A program made the position numbers and the translations under genes. The notes below the pieces were generated by a model, which searched no databases, was not told where the DNA came from, and saw nothing but the letters and a program-made list of their open reading frames with translations. 64,000 bases of DNA from CALODL01 sp942492115 (lineage in GTDB: Bacteria > Planctomycetota > Phycisphaerae > UBA1845 > CAIVHJ01), in NCBI GenBank assembly GCA_942492115.1, contig CALODL010000021.1:62001-126000 (forward strand), in the 5' to 3' direction. Of the stretch, positions 28,339 to 37,233 are shown piece by piece (within the stretch, counting starts at the first letter, position 1; the number at the start of each line of letters is the position of its first letter).

Positions 28339-28902
28339 TCAATCGGCCATTTGACTGCGAAGCCAGGCACGCGCTGCCCGCCAATCGCGCTCGACTGCGG
28401 AGGTCGAGATGTTCAAGCATTGAGCTGCCTCAGAAATTGTGCACCCTCCGAAGAAGCGCAACTCGACGACCTGGCCCGCCTGTTCATCCACCTCGGTCAG
28501 CCGGGTCAGCGCCTCTTCGAGAGCGAGCAAGTCGAGATCCTTGATCTCAGCCAACGCGGCGGTTTCCTCCAGCCGCAGTGGTCCACGACCTCCACCGCGC
28601 TTGAGCGCCCCGCGGCGCTCCGCGTGATTGAGCAGGACATGGCGCATGGTCTTGGCCGCGGCGCGAAAGAAATGACCCCGGTCCTGGTAGGCGACATCAT
28701 CCCGTTCCGCAAGACGCATGTACGCCTCATGCACAAGGGCGGTCGCCTGAAGCGTGTGGTCGCGACGCTGCCGCCGCAGGTAGGCTCCGGCGAGACCGCG
28801 CAATTCGGTATACACCAGGGGCAACAACCGGCCAGCCTGCGCCCCGCCACCCTCGCCCATCCGGGCGAGAAGATTGCTTATGTCGTCCTGAGCTCTCGCC
28901 AT
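28339..28902 (-). CDS. ECF-type sigma factor (planctomycete X6-like group)
   Basis: The 187-residue protein has ISNLLARMGEGGGAQAGRLLPLVY, TLQATALVHEAYMRLAE, GHFFRAAAKTMRHVLLNHAE, KRGGGRGPLRLEE and a region-4 helix ISEAAQCLNISTSAVERDW. It is the first gene of the minus-strand cluster that runs to 21081. The ATG at 28902 follows CGGGAATGAG; a start at 28929 would add nine residues. It is tightly coupled to the WD40 kinase gene and presumably its output regulator. Confidence 0.92.
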   Translation of the reverse strand: MARAQDDISNLLARMGEGGGAQAGRLLPLVYTELRGLAGAYLRRQRRDHTLQATALVHEAYMRLAERDDVAYQDRGHFFRAAAKTMRHVLLNHAERRGALKRGGGRGPLRLEETAALAEIKDLDLLALEEALTRLTEVDEQAGQVVELRFFGGCTISEAAQCLNISTSAVERDWRAARAWLRSQMAD

Positions 28903-29159
28903 CTCATTCCCGGGCAACCAGTTGCACACAATTGTACCACGGCGTCCCGTTGTCGTGAGCCTCCACTCTGCTCACCAGCCCAATTCTCTGAAGAATCCTG
29001 ATGGAAAATGAGCCTGGATCCGGATGGTCCAGCAGGAACCGTCCGACAGGGTGTCGGACCCACCATGGGGCAGCGCGAAAGGGGTGTGCCATCAACGCGC
29101 AGGCTGGTGAGACGAGCATGCTGGGCGTGAAGCCCTTCAAAGCGTAAAGGACCATTGCC

Positions 29160-31445
29160 ATGAACACGATCCGTACGACAAGTCCGTTGTCCACACCGCT
29201 GCGAATCCTGGGAGGCACACTCGTTGTCGTCGCGTTGATGGCGACACCGGCTAGCGCGCAGGACTTCAGCAACTGCCCTGATTTCATCCAGGGCTTTTTC
29301 ACGCAGATGCAAGACGGCCGAGTCGTCGGTGTATGTTGTACATCAACCGGCACTTGCTTCAATGCTTTTGAGCGTACCTGCATCAACACTTACCAGGGAG
29401 ACTTTACCGAAACGCATGACATGACCTGTGAACCAGGTCCGGACCGCAATATCGTGTGCAGGCCACACGTCGCAGGCTCGGCATTCCCGGGCGGCTTCGC
29501 CATCCAACCGGGCGGTCAGGCGGTATCCACATTCGGTTTGGGCACGTTCGACGCGGGTTCCTGCTCTGGTTCCGGAACGTGGGACGACGGAACCTCGAAC
29601 ACAGGAACCTGGCAGTTCGGCGACGGCGTCGTGTCCGCAGTTTCCTGTGAAGACAACACGACCATGAACTGGGACAACGGCGGCGACGGCCGATCATACG
29701 ACGACGCACTCAACTGGGAAGTCGGGCGGGTGCCGGACAAGGATGATACCGTCAGTTTTTCGATTGGAGGGTTCAGTAACAATCTCGATGAGTATCGTTA
29801 CACGATCGAGTTTTCAGAAGATGTGACCAACGATTCCCTGGTCAACGTCTTTGATAACATCACCCTGGAGCTCGCTGGACACCGCTACACCCTCGCAGGC
29901 AACTGCTTTGACGGTCCGGCGGTCGATATTGGAGGAACCGGTAACTTACCGACACTGAGCATCAATGACGGCCGGATCGTATGTGATGGTAACCTGCATC
30001 TGGCCACGCAGAAAGATGAGAATGGCATACTGTATGTCGAGACCGATGGGATTCTGGAGATCGACGGATCTGTGGTCGTCGGTCATCCAGATGCCGGCCT
30101 GGAAACACTCTTGAGAGTATCGGGTAACACCACGGTTGCAGGGGCACTCGAGCTCATAGGTGGCTCGTGCGAGGTCCAGGGACCCAGTGCGGCGCTGAGT
30201 GCAACAGGAACAGTACACACGATCACGAGCGCCTTCGACCCGGCACTGAAGATCGAGGCAGGCGGGACGTTCGAAGCCGACGGCCTGTTGATCATATCCG
30301 CCGGGCAACCGGACGAGACCACCCGCGCAGCAGTGTCCGGATCGGGTACCTTCTGGGATCAATCGATTAACTCGACATTGACGGTCGGTGCGATCGGGAC
30401 GGCCGTGCTGGACATGTCCGACGGCGCGGACGCCACCTGCTGGGATGTCATCATCCCAGACGGAGACGGAGATGGTCGAGTCAATGTTTCGGGCGAAGGC
30501 ACGCTCTGGACCATCCAGGGCAATCTCGAGATTGGAAGCTTCGTTAACTCCGCCGGCAGCATCATTCTCCGCGACGGCGCCAGACTTGAAACGACTGATG
30601 CAGTGCTCGGCTCCGCCGCTGGCGCGACCGGCGCGGTCGATGTCGGGGAAGATTGCGCGTGGATCAATACCGGGACCATTGAGGCAGGCAGCAACGGGGA
30701 CGCCGTGATCAACAACTCCGGCCGCATCGAATCCGGAACCATCTGTGTGGGAGCTGGTGGGAACCTCCTGGGAAACGAGGTGGTCGTGACAGGACCGAAC
30801 AGTACGAATCAGCGTGCGGCAAACGGGTCAGCCTCTGTCATCGTGACAACCGCGTTGGCGGTTGAACAAGGTGGCCGGCTGAGTGTTGATCGCGTTACTT
30901 TCCTGCCTGGAGGCCATATTGGCGGCAGTGGTCAATTTCAGTTCGATATGATCAACGCCGGCACCGTCGCACCTGGCAACAATGCGCAACACGGTACATT
31001 CGACGTGGTCGGTGACTACGAACAAAGATCCATGGCGACCCTGGACATCCAGATCGGCCCGATCAATCACGATGCACTGAGGGTTGCAGGCCGCGCCGAA
31101 CTGGACGGCATGCTCAGCATCCGCCTGTCGAACGATTTCGTTCCACAGCTCGATGAGCGCTTCGAAATCCTGACTGCAACTTCGGTGAGCGGAGCGTTCG
31201 CGGTCGTCGACAATGACGCCTCCGAACAAGGCGTCGGGTTCGACGTGCGCTATGGCAGCAGTTCGGTCGAGCTGGTGGTGATCTCTGTGCCGGAGGTGCT
31301 CAGCCCCAGGAGTATGACCGGGGCATGCGGTAGCGGATTCGCCAGCCTGGGCCTGACCGGGCTGCTGGTGATGTCAGGTGCAAGCCGTATCAATGGTCGT
31401 CCGGTTAGTCGCAGTCGTCAGGAACCGATCGCTTATCACCTGTGA
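29160..31445 (+). CDS. Secreted beta-helix-like repeat protein
   Basis: The 761-residue protein follows an AAAGGA ribosome site and has a signal peptide ending near APASAQ/D. A Cys-containing N-terminal part (CPDFIQGFF...CCTSTGTC) is followed by a WDNGGDGRSYDDALNW segment typical of planctomycete proteins with autotransporter-like beta strands. The rest is a long run of short beta units with repeated G-x-L/V-x-V patterns (GTAVLDMSDGADA, INNSGRIESGTICVG, GTVAPGNNAQHGTFDVVGDY), expected to form a beta-helix. Near the C-terminus a weakly hydrophobic SLGLTGLLVMSG is followed by Arg, a degenerate PEP-CTERM-like anchor. A surface role is likely; no enzyme motif is seen. Confidence 0.83.
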   Translation: MNTIRTTSPLSTPLRILGGTLVVVALMATPASAQDFSNCPDFIQGFFTQMQDGRVVGVCCTSTGTCFNAFERTCINTYQGDFTETHDMTCEPGPDRNIVCRPHVAGSAFPGGFAIQPGGQAVSTFGLGTFDAGSCSGSGTWDDGTSNTGTWQFGDGVVSAVSCEDNTTMNWDNGGDGRSYDDALNWEVGRVPDKDDTVSFSIGGFSNNLDEYRYTIEFSEDVTNDSLVNVFDNITLELAGHRYTLAGNCFDGPAVDIGGTGNLPTLSINDGRIVCDGNLHLATQKDENGILYVETDGILEIDGSVVVGHPDAGLETLLRVSGNTTVAGALELIGGSCEVQGPSAALSATGTVHTITSAFDPALKIEAGGTFEADGLLIISAGQPDETTRAAVSGSGTFWDQSINSTLTVGAIGTAVLDMSDGADATCWDVIIPDGDGDGRVNVSGEGTLWTIQGNLEIGSFVNSAGSIILRDGARLETTDAVLGSAAGATGAVDVGEDCAWINTGTIEAGSNGDAVINNSGRIESGTICVGAGGNLLGNEVVVTGPNSTNQRAANGSASVIVTTALAVEQGGRLSVDRVTFLPGGHIGGSGQFQFDMINAGTVAPGNNAQHGTFDVVGDYEQRSMATLDIQIGPINHDALRVAGRAELDGMLSIRLSNDFVPQLDERFEILTATSVSGAFAVVDNDASEQGVGFDVRYGSSSVELVVISVPEVLSPRSMTGACGSGFASLGLTGLLVMSGASRINGRPVSRSRQEPIAYHL

Positions 31446-31592
31446 CCAACACCGTCCCCGGGCACTCTGCATACGGCGTTACGTTCCTGGCCGGCCGACC
31501 TCATGAGCTACTTGCCCGCTTGGGGAACTCGGGGGCCATGTGTACAGCCCTGGTCTGGCGGTTCAGAGAAACAAGTGGACACTCCATGGCTT

Positions 31593-31604
31593 AATGGTAC
31601 AATT
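31593..31604. promoter_or_regulatory. Possible ArsR operator
   Basis: AATGGTACAATT is an imperfect palindrome (AAT-n-GTAC-n-ATT) 11 bases before the ArsR start codon, where binding would block transcription or the start site. No Shine-Dalgarno sequence is visible in front of this ATG, so the message may have a very short leader. Confidence 0.3.
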
Positions 31605-31615
31605 GCCATATAGCC

Positions 31616-31939
31616 ATGAAACGGAAGTCACAACAACTCTACGAAGCCCGAGCGAAGGTCGCCAAAGCCCTCGCCCATCCAACACGGCTATTGCTTCTAG
31701 ATGCCCTTCAGGAAAAGGAAACCTGTGTGTACGACCTGACGGAACTTGTGGGGGCCGACCAATCGACGGTTTCGAAACATCTGTCCGTTTTGAAAGAAGC
31801 GGGGCTCATCGCAGTACGGAAAGAGGGGTCGATGAGCTTTTATCGAGTGACCTGTACGTGCCTCGACGGCTTTTTTGGCTGTATCGAGAGTGTGCTCAAG
31901 GAGAATCTCAAAGCTCAGCGTACAGCGATGGGCGTCTGA
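31616..31939 (+). CDS. arsR: ArsR-family metalloregulatory repressor
   Basis: The 107-residue protein is a winged helix-turn-helix repressor: ALAHPTRLLLLDAL, then ELVGADQSTVSKHLSVLKEAGLIAVRKEG with the recognition helix, and FYRVTC in the wing. Cys37 (ETCVYDL) lies just before the DNA-binding helices, and a C-terminal CTC plus FFGC cluster (Cys80, 82, 89) offers further thiols for As(III). It lies 364 bp upstream of an Acr3 transporter on the same strand, so it should release that operon on arsenite binding. Confidence 0.9.
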   Translation: MKRKSQQLYEARAKVAKALAHPTRLLLLDALQEKETCVYDLTELVGADQSTVSKHLSVLKEAGLIAVRKEGSMSFYRVTCTCLDGFFGCIESVLKENLKAQRTAMGV

Positions 31940-32303
31940 GAGGCTCTTTGTTGCCTCCTCAGCAGAATCTGTGGTCGAGTCTTGGTTGGGGCAGGTGTCC
32001 AAGTGCGTGACAAATGGCCACGAACGTCGTGTTAAGCAACAACATTCTACGGGCTTCGAACGATGCTCATTCACAACCCGATCGCCGATGAGCCCCTGGA
32101 GCTCCGGCGCTATCAGCGTCGTTCGGGCCCGGAGGGCCCATGGCTGACGATGACGGGGACGGGGCGCACAGGGCATCCCTGGCCAGCTCCAGAGTCAGAA
32201 GCCGGGAGAGAGCTACTTGGCTTCCACAGATTGTGCTGAAGAGCGTTTTTATTTCGAGGCATCTATGGCGACATGGCCATGCGGCAATTGATATGAGCGG
32301 GTC
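31940..32303. other. Gap between arsR and acr3, filled mostly by a repeat element
   Basis: This 364-bp gap is unusual inside an ars operon. Nearly all of it (31951-32241) is the MITE-like segment listed separately. A GGGCCC palindrome pair lies near 32130. The rest is the leader of the transporter gene. Confidence 0.55.
31951..32241. repeat. MITE-like element, copy 2, inside the ars operon
   Basis: The left end TTGCCTCCTCAGCAGAAT (31951-31968) and right end CTTCCACAGATTGTGCTGAAG (32221-32241) are near-perfect inverted repeats of each other over their inner 16 bases, with one mismatch. Both resemble the ends of the element at 12222-12310. The interior, 250 bp, has no convincing gene. Insertion between arsR and acr3 could affect cotranscription. 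Confidence 0.45.
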
Positions 32304-33419
32304 ATGAAACACATGAATAGAGAGAAACCGGTTATGGAAAATCGATGCGACGGAAGACTGTCATTCTTGGACCGATACTTGACGCTGTGGATTTTCCTGG
32401 CGATGGCAGCAGGTGTGTCGGCTGGATATCTCCTCCCAGGGGTGGAAGGCTTCATCAATCGTTTTCAGGTGGGCACGACCAACATCCCGATTGCTCTTGG
32501 TCTCATCCTGATGATGTACCCTCCTCTTGCAAAGGTGAGGTACGAGGAACTCGGGGACGTGTTTCGTAACTTCCGCGTGCTTGGTCTCTCGCTGGTGCAG
32601 AACTGGGTCATCGGCCCGGTCTTGATGTTCGCTCTAGCGGTTCTGTTTCTCCGTGGTTACCCGGAATACATGGTCGGGCTCATTATGATTGGGCTTGCGC
32701 GCTGCATCGCCATGGTCATCGTCTGGAACGACCTGGCCAAGGGAGATACGGAGTACGCTGCTGGCCTCGTGGCCTTCAATTCAGTGTTCCAGGTGCTCTT
32801 CTTTTCCATTTACGCATGGCTCTTCATCACAGTGCTGCCGCCGCTCTTTGGTCTGGCCGGTGCCGTGGTCGAGGTAACCATCAGCCAGATTGCACAGAGC
32901 GTCTTGATCTACCTCGGTATTCCGTTTCTAGCTGGCATGGCCACGCGAGTGCTGATGCTCAAGAGCAAAGGGCGTGAGTGGTATGAGACGAAGTTCATCC
33001 CGACGATTTCTCCGATCACGCTGGTCGCGCTGCTGTTCACCATCGTGGTGATGTTCTCGCTCAAGGGAGACTACATCGTTGCACTGCCATTCGATGTCGT
33101 TCGTATCGCGATACCGCTGTGCATCTACTTCGTGGTCATGTTCCTGGTTTCGTTCTGGATGGGTAAGACGCTCGGAGCTGATTACTCGAAGACGACCACG
33201 ATTGCATTCACGGCGGCAAGCAACAATTTTGAGCTCGCCATTGCCGTGGCTATCGCGGTGTTTGGAATTGGCTCGGGTGTTGCGTTCGCGGCAGTCATTG
33301 GGCCTCTCGTCGAAGTCCCGGTGATGATTGGCCTGGTGAACCTGGCATTCTGGCTACGCCGTAGATACTTCGCAACTGAGATCGCAGCAAGTCCGTCAAC
33401 CACCTTGGATGGAGGATGA
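32304..33419 (+). CDS. acr3: Acr3-family arsenite efflux transporter
   Basis: The 371-residue protein has ten hydrophobic segments and the signature of Acr3 arsenite/proton antiporters: MYPPLAKVRYEEL in the N-terminal third, then ARCIAMVIVWNDLAKGD with the essential cysteine (Cys134), FNSVFQVLFFS, and AASNNFELAIAVAIAVFG near the C-terminus. The length is normal for the family. Two other in-frame ATG codons (32313, 32334) could be the true start. It exports As(III) from the cytoplasm and is presumably controlled by the ArsR at 31616. Confidence 0.95.
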   Translation: MKHMNREKPVMENRCDGRLSFLDRYLTLWIFLAMAAGVSAGYLLPGVEGFINRFQVGTTNIPIALGLILMMYPPLAKVRYEELGDVFRNFRVLGLSLVQNWVIGPVLMFALAVLFLRGYPEYMVGLIMIGLARCIAMVIVWNDLAKGDTEYAAGLVAFNSVFQVLFFSIYAWLFITVLPPLFGLAGAVVEVTISQIAQSVLIYLGIPFLAGMATRVLMLKSKGREWYETKFIPTISPITLVALLFTIVVMFSLKGDYIVALPFDVVRIAIPLCIYFVVMFLVSFWMGKTLGADYSKTTTIAFTAASNNFELAIAVAIAVFGIGSGVAFAAVIGPLVEVPVMIGLVNLAFWLRRRYFATEIAASPSTTLDGG

Positions 33420-33422
33420 ACA

Positions 33423-33551
33423 ATGACGACCACTGCTGAACACCAGGAATGTTACGGCACAAAACACTCGGCAGATGCCCGCACTGCAGAGCGGAATGCC
33501 GCGAAGGCTTTGTGTTTGAGCACGAACCCGCCGGCGGGATATGGCAATTGA
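33423..33551 (+). CDS. Short frame after acr3, possibly a truncated ars gene
   Basis: The ATG lies three bases after the acr3 stop (GGATGAACAATG), with GGAGG just upstream, which is a strong translation start. The frame encodes only 42 residues, including two cysteines (HQECYGTKHS and KALCLSTN), and stops abruptly. I recognise no family. It may be the 5' remnant of a third ars-operon gene cut short by recombination. Confidence 0.4.
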   Translation: MTTTAEHQECYGTKHSADARTAERNAAKALCLSTNPPAGYGN

Positions 33552-33589
33552 GGACGCAGCCATCGCCACAATACTAATCAACAATGCGC

Positions 33590-34051
33590 TTACGGATGTT
33601 TCCACAGACCATACTCAATGCCTCCCTGGATGTAGATGCCAAATGTGCCGCGGCCAGGGATTGGCGTGCTCGCCATCGCAATATGACCTCCGGCCGCCTC
33701 CGCCGCCTTCAGGGCGGCCTCGATGTTGTCCACCAACACATAGGGGCGGACTACGGGTTTTTCGTCCGCACGCATCGGCGCGCGCACACCAATCCAGCCG
33801 CCGCCTATTAATGTCGCCGTGCGGGCATTGCCGAACTCGGCCACCGGTTTGCCGAACCGAACGCCGTGCACTTTCTCCAAGGCAGAGCACGTCGTGTCCA
33901 CATCGGCAGTCACGATCTCGAGGTACTGAACGACGATGGCCTTCTCCTTCTCGGCTTGCGCCTGGAGTACAGGCGAAAGAGAGAGACAAACCCACAGGAC
34001 AACCAGCGGTACGACCAGCACGAGCACGGAACGGCATTTCAGGTCAGTCAT
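33590..34051 (-). CDS. Exported VOC-superfamily protein
   Basis: The 153-residue protein has a signal peptide (VLVLVVPLVVLWVCLSLSP) and one VOC-type domain: VQYLEIVTADVDTTCSALEKVHGV, then ATLIGGGWIGVRAP, VRPYVLVDNIEAALKAAEAAGG and a C-terminal GTFGIYIQGGIEYGLW. Export is unusual for this fold. The ATG at 34051 has GAGAGGAG about 12 bases upstream. Its start overlaps the end of the lipoprotein gene before it by 8 bases. Confidence 0.75.
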   Translation of the reverse strand: MTDLKCRSVLVLVVPLVVLWVCLSLSPVLQAQAEKEKAIVVQYLEIVTADVDTTCSALEKVHGVRFGKPVAEFGNARTATLIGGGWIGVRAPMRADEKPVVRPYVLVDNIEAALKAAEAAGGHIAMASTPIPGRGTFGIYIQGGIEYGLWKHP

Positions 34052-34412
34052 CACTTTCGTTTCTCCTCTCAAATCTGGACCAGGTTTCCACAAGTGTCGT
34101 CGAGAACTCCTGTCTTTCAAGTTCTGGATCTACGACATGTTCGACAACAGAATCATTGTGATGGAGTGGGCACTGATGTGCCACGGGAACATCCGGCTTC
34201 AGGAAATATGCATCTGAAGAAATGTATTCGGCAAATGCCTCTTTGTCATGCAAGGCCCTTGAGAATCTCTCATCCGTCCTGAGAAGTGACGCCGATGCCG
34301 CCTGCGCCTCGGGATGCGGTTCGTACGCTAGGTCGCGTCTTGCAGTCGATGCACAACCGACCATCTGCATCGTCGCCAAGGCCGCCGGAAACAGGGTCCT
34401 GATCACACGCAT
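34044..34412 (-). pseudogene. Lipoprotein with truncated DUF4440/NTF2-like domain
   Basis: The 122-residue frame begins with a lipoprotein signal (MRVIRTLFPAALATMQMVGC, Cys20) and the first half of a DUF4440-like domain: SLLRTDERFSRALHDKEAFAEYISSDAYFLKPD. After this, similarity stops and the remaining 45 residues look unlike the family. In another frame a tail WKPGPDLRGETK, which resembles the usual domain end, runs on instead. A deletion plus frameshift is likely. Its start abuts the repeat segment at 34420-34508. Confidence 0.5.
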
Positions 34413-34419
34413 AGTGGTT

Positions 34420-34508
34420 TGCTCTTGGTCGAAGCTGCCTTGGCAATGCGAAAAGGGATCGCAGCTTTGGTACAAACTGCTGCAGTATCAGACGGTGTCA
34501 GAGAGTGA
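34420..34508 (+). repeat. Degenerate integrase-tail-like segment, copy 1
   Basis: With one base deleted, this stretch encodes the pattern W-x-KLP then MRKGIAALVQTAAVSDGVRE and a stop. The same pattern occurs at 37562-37729 and 41192-41425. The frame is broken near 34439, where the other copies have CTGCCCTTGG and this one CTGCCTTGG. Only the last third of the segment is present; the tRNA-like part seen in the other two is missing. Confidence 0.5.
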
Positions 34509-34595
34509 CAAACGCTCGGAGCTATGACGCTCCTGCTGCTCGATGAGGAACCGTGTGGTATCTCAGGCGGGTAGCCCACGCAATTGTCGCAAACA

Positions 34596-36791
34596 TCAAG
34601 GTGCTGCAAACTCGAGGTGCCAGTTCTCGATGACGGTCAGGAGTCGCGTCTCGGACTCGACCGCAACGGGGCGGATGCCGAGGATCCGCTGTCCATCCGG
34701 AGACACGCTCCAGCCTCGGTGCAGGTTGATTTGCGAATCCGACGTTCCGAACAGGCGGGTGCGTTCGCCAATCTGCAACTCCGGATCAGTGGTGACAGCC
34801 ACGGCCATCAATTCGGTCTCATTCGCGAGATTCGTTTGAAAAAACAACTCGTCCCCGCACTTATTCCAGTGAGCGATGCCACCTCCATTGAGACTGACCT
34901 GACGCTTGTCTTCGCCCGAAGGAAACTTCATGACGTAGATTTCCGACCGGCCGGTCGCGGTGGATTTGTACGCTAACCAGCCACTACCCGGTCGGATGGC
35001 TGCGTTGTCCTCCAAGGCACCCGATGTGATTAGAGGCAGGGCCTCATCGCCTTGTTGGAGATCGTAGTAGTACAAGTCCAATCCCGTCTCGCCGCGGTGC
35101 TCGACGGCCGCGAAACGCAGGTCATCGGAAATCGTCATGGTCGGGCCGTTGAAGATCTGCTCCGGTGAGTCGGACCCGAGCGGTGCTCGGGCAAAGGTCT
35201 TGCCGTCGCAGTTATACGCCAAGCGACTATCCGAAAGCCAGGATGAGAAGCGAGCGCTGCAACCGCCTGTATCAAAGGGTCTGGTGGTCCCACGCCCCAG
35301 ATCGTACAACCAGAGTTGTGAGACGCCCGTACCCCTAGATCCGACCGCGGCCCATGCACCGTCGGGCGACACATGGGGATCGCGCAGGCCGTACCGAGGC
35401 TTCCCGATCACTTCGATGACCTCACCCGATCGATCGGCCCATACGAGTTCCGCGGGGCTTGCGTCTGTGCTAGCGCCGAACACAAGTGTCCCGTCGTCGG
35501 AAACGCTGAGATTATCCGCGGACTCCGCTACAAGGAACTCCATGCCGCTGACTGTTCGCGTCTCTAGTGAATACGGAACGGCCCAGATCGCGGCGCTTTC
35601 GATTATGCGGCCGTACAAGATGAACCCGTCCGCATAGGTCGGCGTCCAAAGTTCCTCGCCAGGGTGTTCGTGGACAACCTGGAACGCACCGTCCCGTACG
35701 ATCACAATTGCATCCGCCGGCCCGGCCCACTCTCGATGCAGCACCGTCAAGATGCCGCTTCCGTCGGGTAGAGCGCTGGCGTTGTGAAAGTCACGAATAT
35801 CGTGGGAGGCGGGGTTGATGATTTCAGTTGGCCGACCACCATTGGCGCGTACCTCCCAGAGCGGTCCGCCCGACGCTGCCGTGAACACCACGCGACCATC
35901 GGGCAGCCACACGGCGCCGCTGGCGTTGGTAAATTCCCGATCAGGAGCAGTGCAGATCGAGGTGCGAGTACCGCCGGTGACCGGCGTGCGCCACAATCGT
36001 CCCTCGGAATAGAAGCCGATCTGACTGCTGTCCGGTGACCAGAACGGCAACTGGGCATCATCTGTACCGGGCAGCCGAATGGGTTCGAGTTCGTGCAGCG
36101 GCCTGATCCACAATCCTCCGCCGGCCACGTAGGCGACCCGCGTTCCGTCAGGCGAGATCACCGGCCAAAGGCGTTCGTTGGGGTGAGCGCCCGCCACATG
36201 CATGTCCAGTTTCCTGAGAAGCCGAGGCGGTTGATCGGGTTCTGGTTTCAATAGCCAGCCCGCCAATGCTGCTAGAACTACCACCCCCACGAGGGCTGTG
36301 CGTGCTGGAATCGATGACCCGCGCACCGGAACGCCGTGACTTCCGGCTGCGGTGAATCCCGCCTCGACCGCGTCTCCAGCGGGCAGGGTGATTGCATCCT
36401 CGAATTCGATTCTGGCGTCTGCGATATCATGCAGGCGCCGCTTGCGGCTCTTCTGCAGGCACCGGCGCAGGAGTAGTCGAATGGCCAGGGGCGTCTCTAC
36501 CGGCAGCGCCGACCAATCAGGATCTCGATGCAGGATCGCCGCCATCGAGTCGGTTGTGGTCTCGCCACGAAACAACATCTGTCCCGTCAAGCACTCATAG
36601 ACGACCACACCAAACGACCATGTGTCGGTGCGCTTGTCGAGCGGCTCGCCGCGGGTTTGTTCAGGACTCATGTATGGGCGCCGTCCCCAGAACAGCACCG
36701 GCCTTCGTGTGGTTTGCGGTGATGGTCTGAGAACCGGAAGCTGTTTCAGCCACCGAGTCCTCCGCCAATACCTTTGCCAAGCCAAAATCAA
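34596..36791 (-). pseudogene. Frameshifted Ser/Thr kinase, 3' part: kinase C-lobe, TM and TolB-like propeller
   Basis: The frame holds YMSPEQTRGEPLDKRTDTWSFGV (kinase activation segment and C-lobe), a transmembrane segment near ARTALVGVVVLAALAGWLL, and about 500 residues of WD40/TolB-like blades with SPDGTRVAYV, SPDSSQIGFY, SPDGAWAAVG and SPDGQRILGI. It joins the kinase N-lobe at 36661-37233, but the two are in different frames: near 36673-36685 one extra base turns the expected GTAAYMSPEQ into GTAPIHES and a stop. The first 30 codons of this frame (36700-36791) are noise. Unless the assembly is wrong, the full kinase is not made. Confidence 0.85.
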
Positions 36792-37233
36792 GCACTTTCA
36801 CCGAGCCATCCGGACGTAGCATGATATTTCCCGGCTTGAGATCGCGATGAACGATCCCACTGTCGTGTGCCGCTTCCAGCGCTTCGGCCACCTGTTTCGC
36901 GATTTCGAGGGATTCTTCGACAGGAACTCGGCCTCGTTTCAATCGAGCAGCAAGCGTCTCTCCCTCAACGTACTCGAGAACGATGATCTTCTGATCACCT
37001 GACTCCTCGAACCCGTAAACCTGCGCGATGTTGGCGTGATTGAGTGAGGCGAGTAACTTGGCCTCCCGCTCGAAACGTTGCACACGCTCGTTGTCGTCCG
37101 TCATAGACGCTGGCAGTAGTTTGATCGCAACCTTGCGGTCAAGCTTCGAATCATGGGCCAGGTAGACTTCCCCCATCCCGCCTTTACCCAGTGGCCCTTT
37201 GATTTCGTAGGATGCCAGCTTTGTCCCGATCAT
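36661..37233 (-). pseudogene. Frameshifted Ser/Thr kinase, 5' part: kinase N-lobe and catalytic loop
   Basis: The 190-residue frame starts at the ATG at 37233, just before the kinase domain (IGTKLASYEIKGPLGKGGMGEVY). It contains the glycine loop, VAIKLLP, HRDLKPGNI and DFGLAKV. It then ends with GTAPIHES, where GTAAYMSPEQ is expected, because of an added base near 36673-36685. The rest of the protein continues in another frame to 34596. No slippery heptamer is obvious, so a mutation or assembly error is more likely than programmed frameshifting. Confidence 0.85.
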
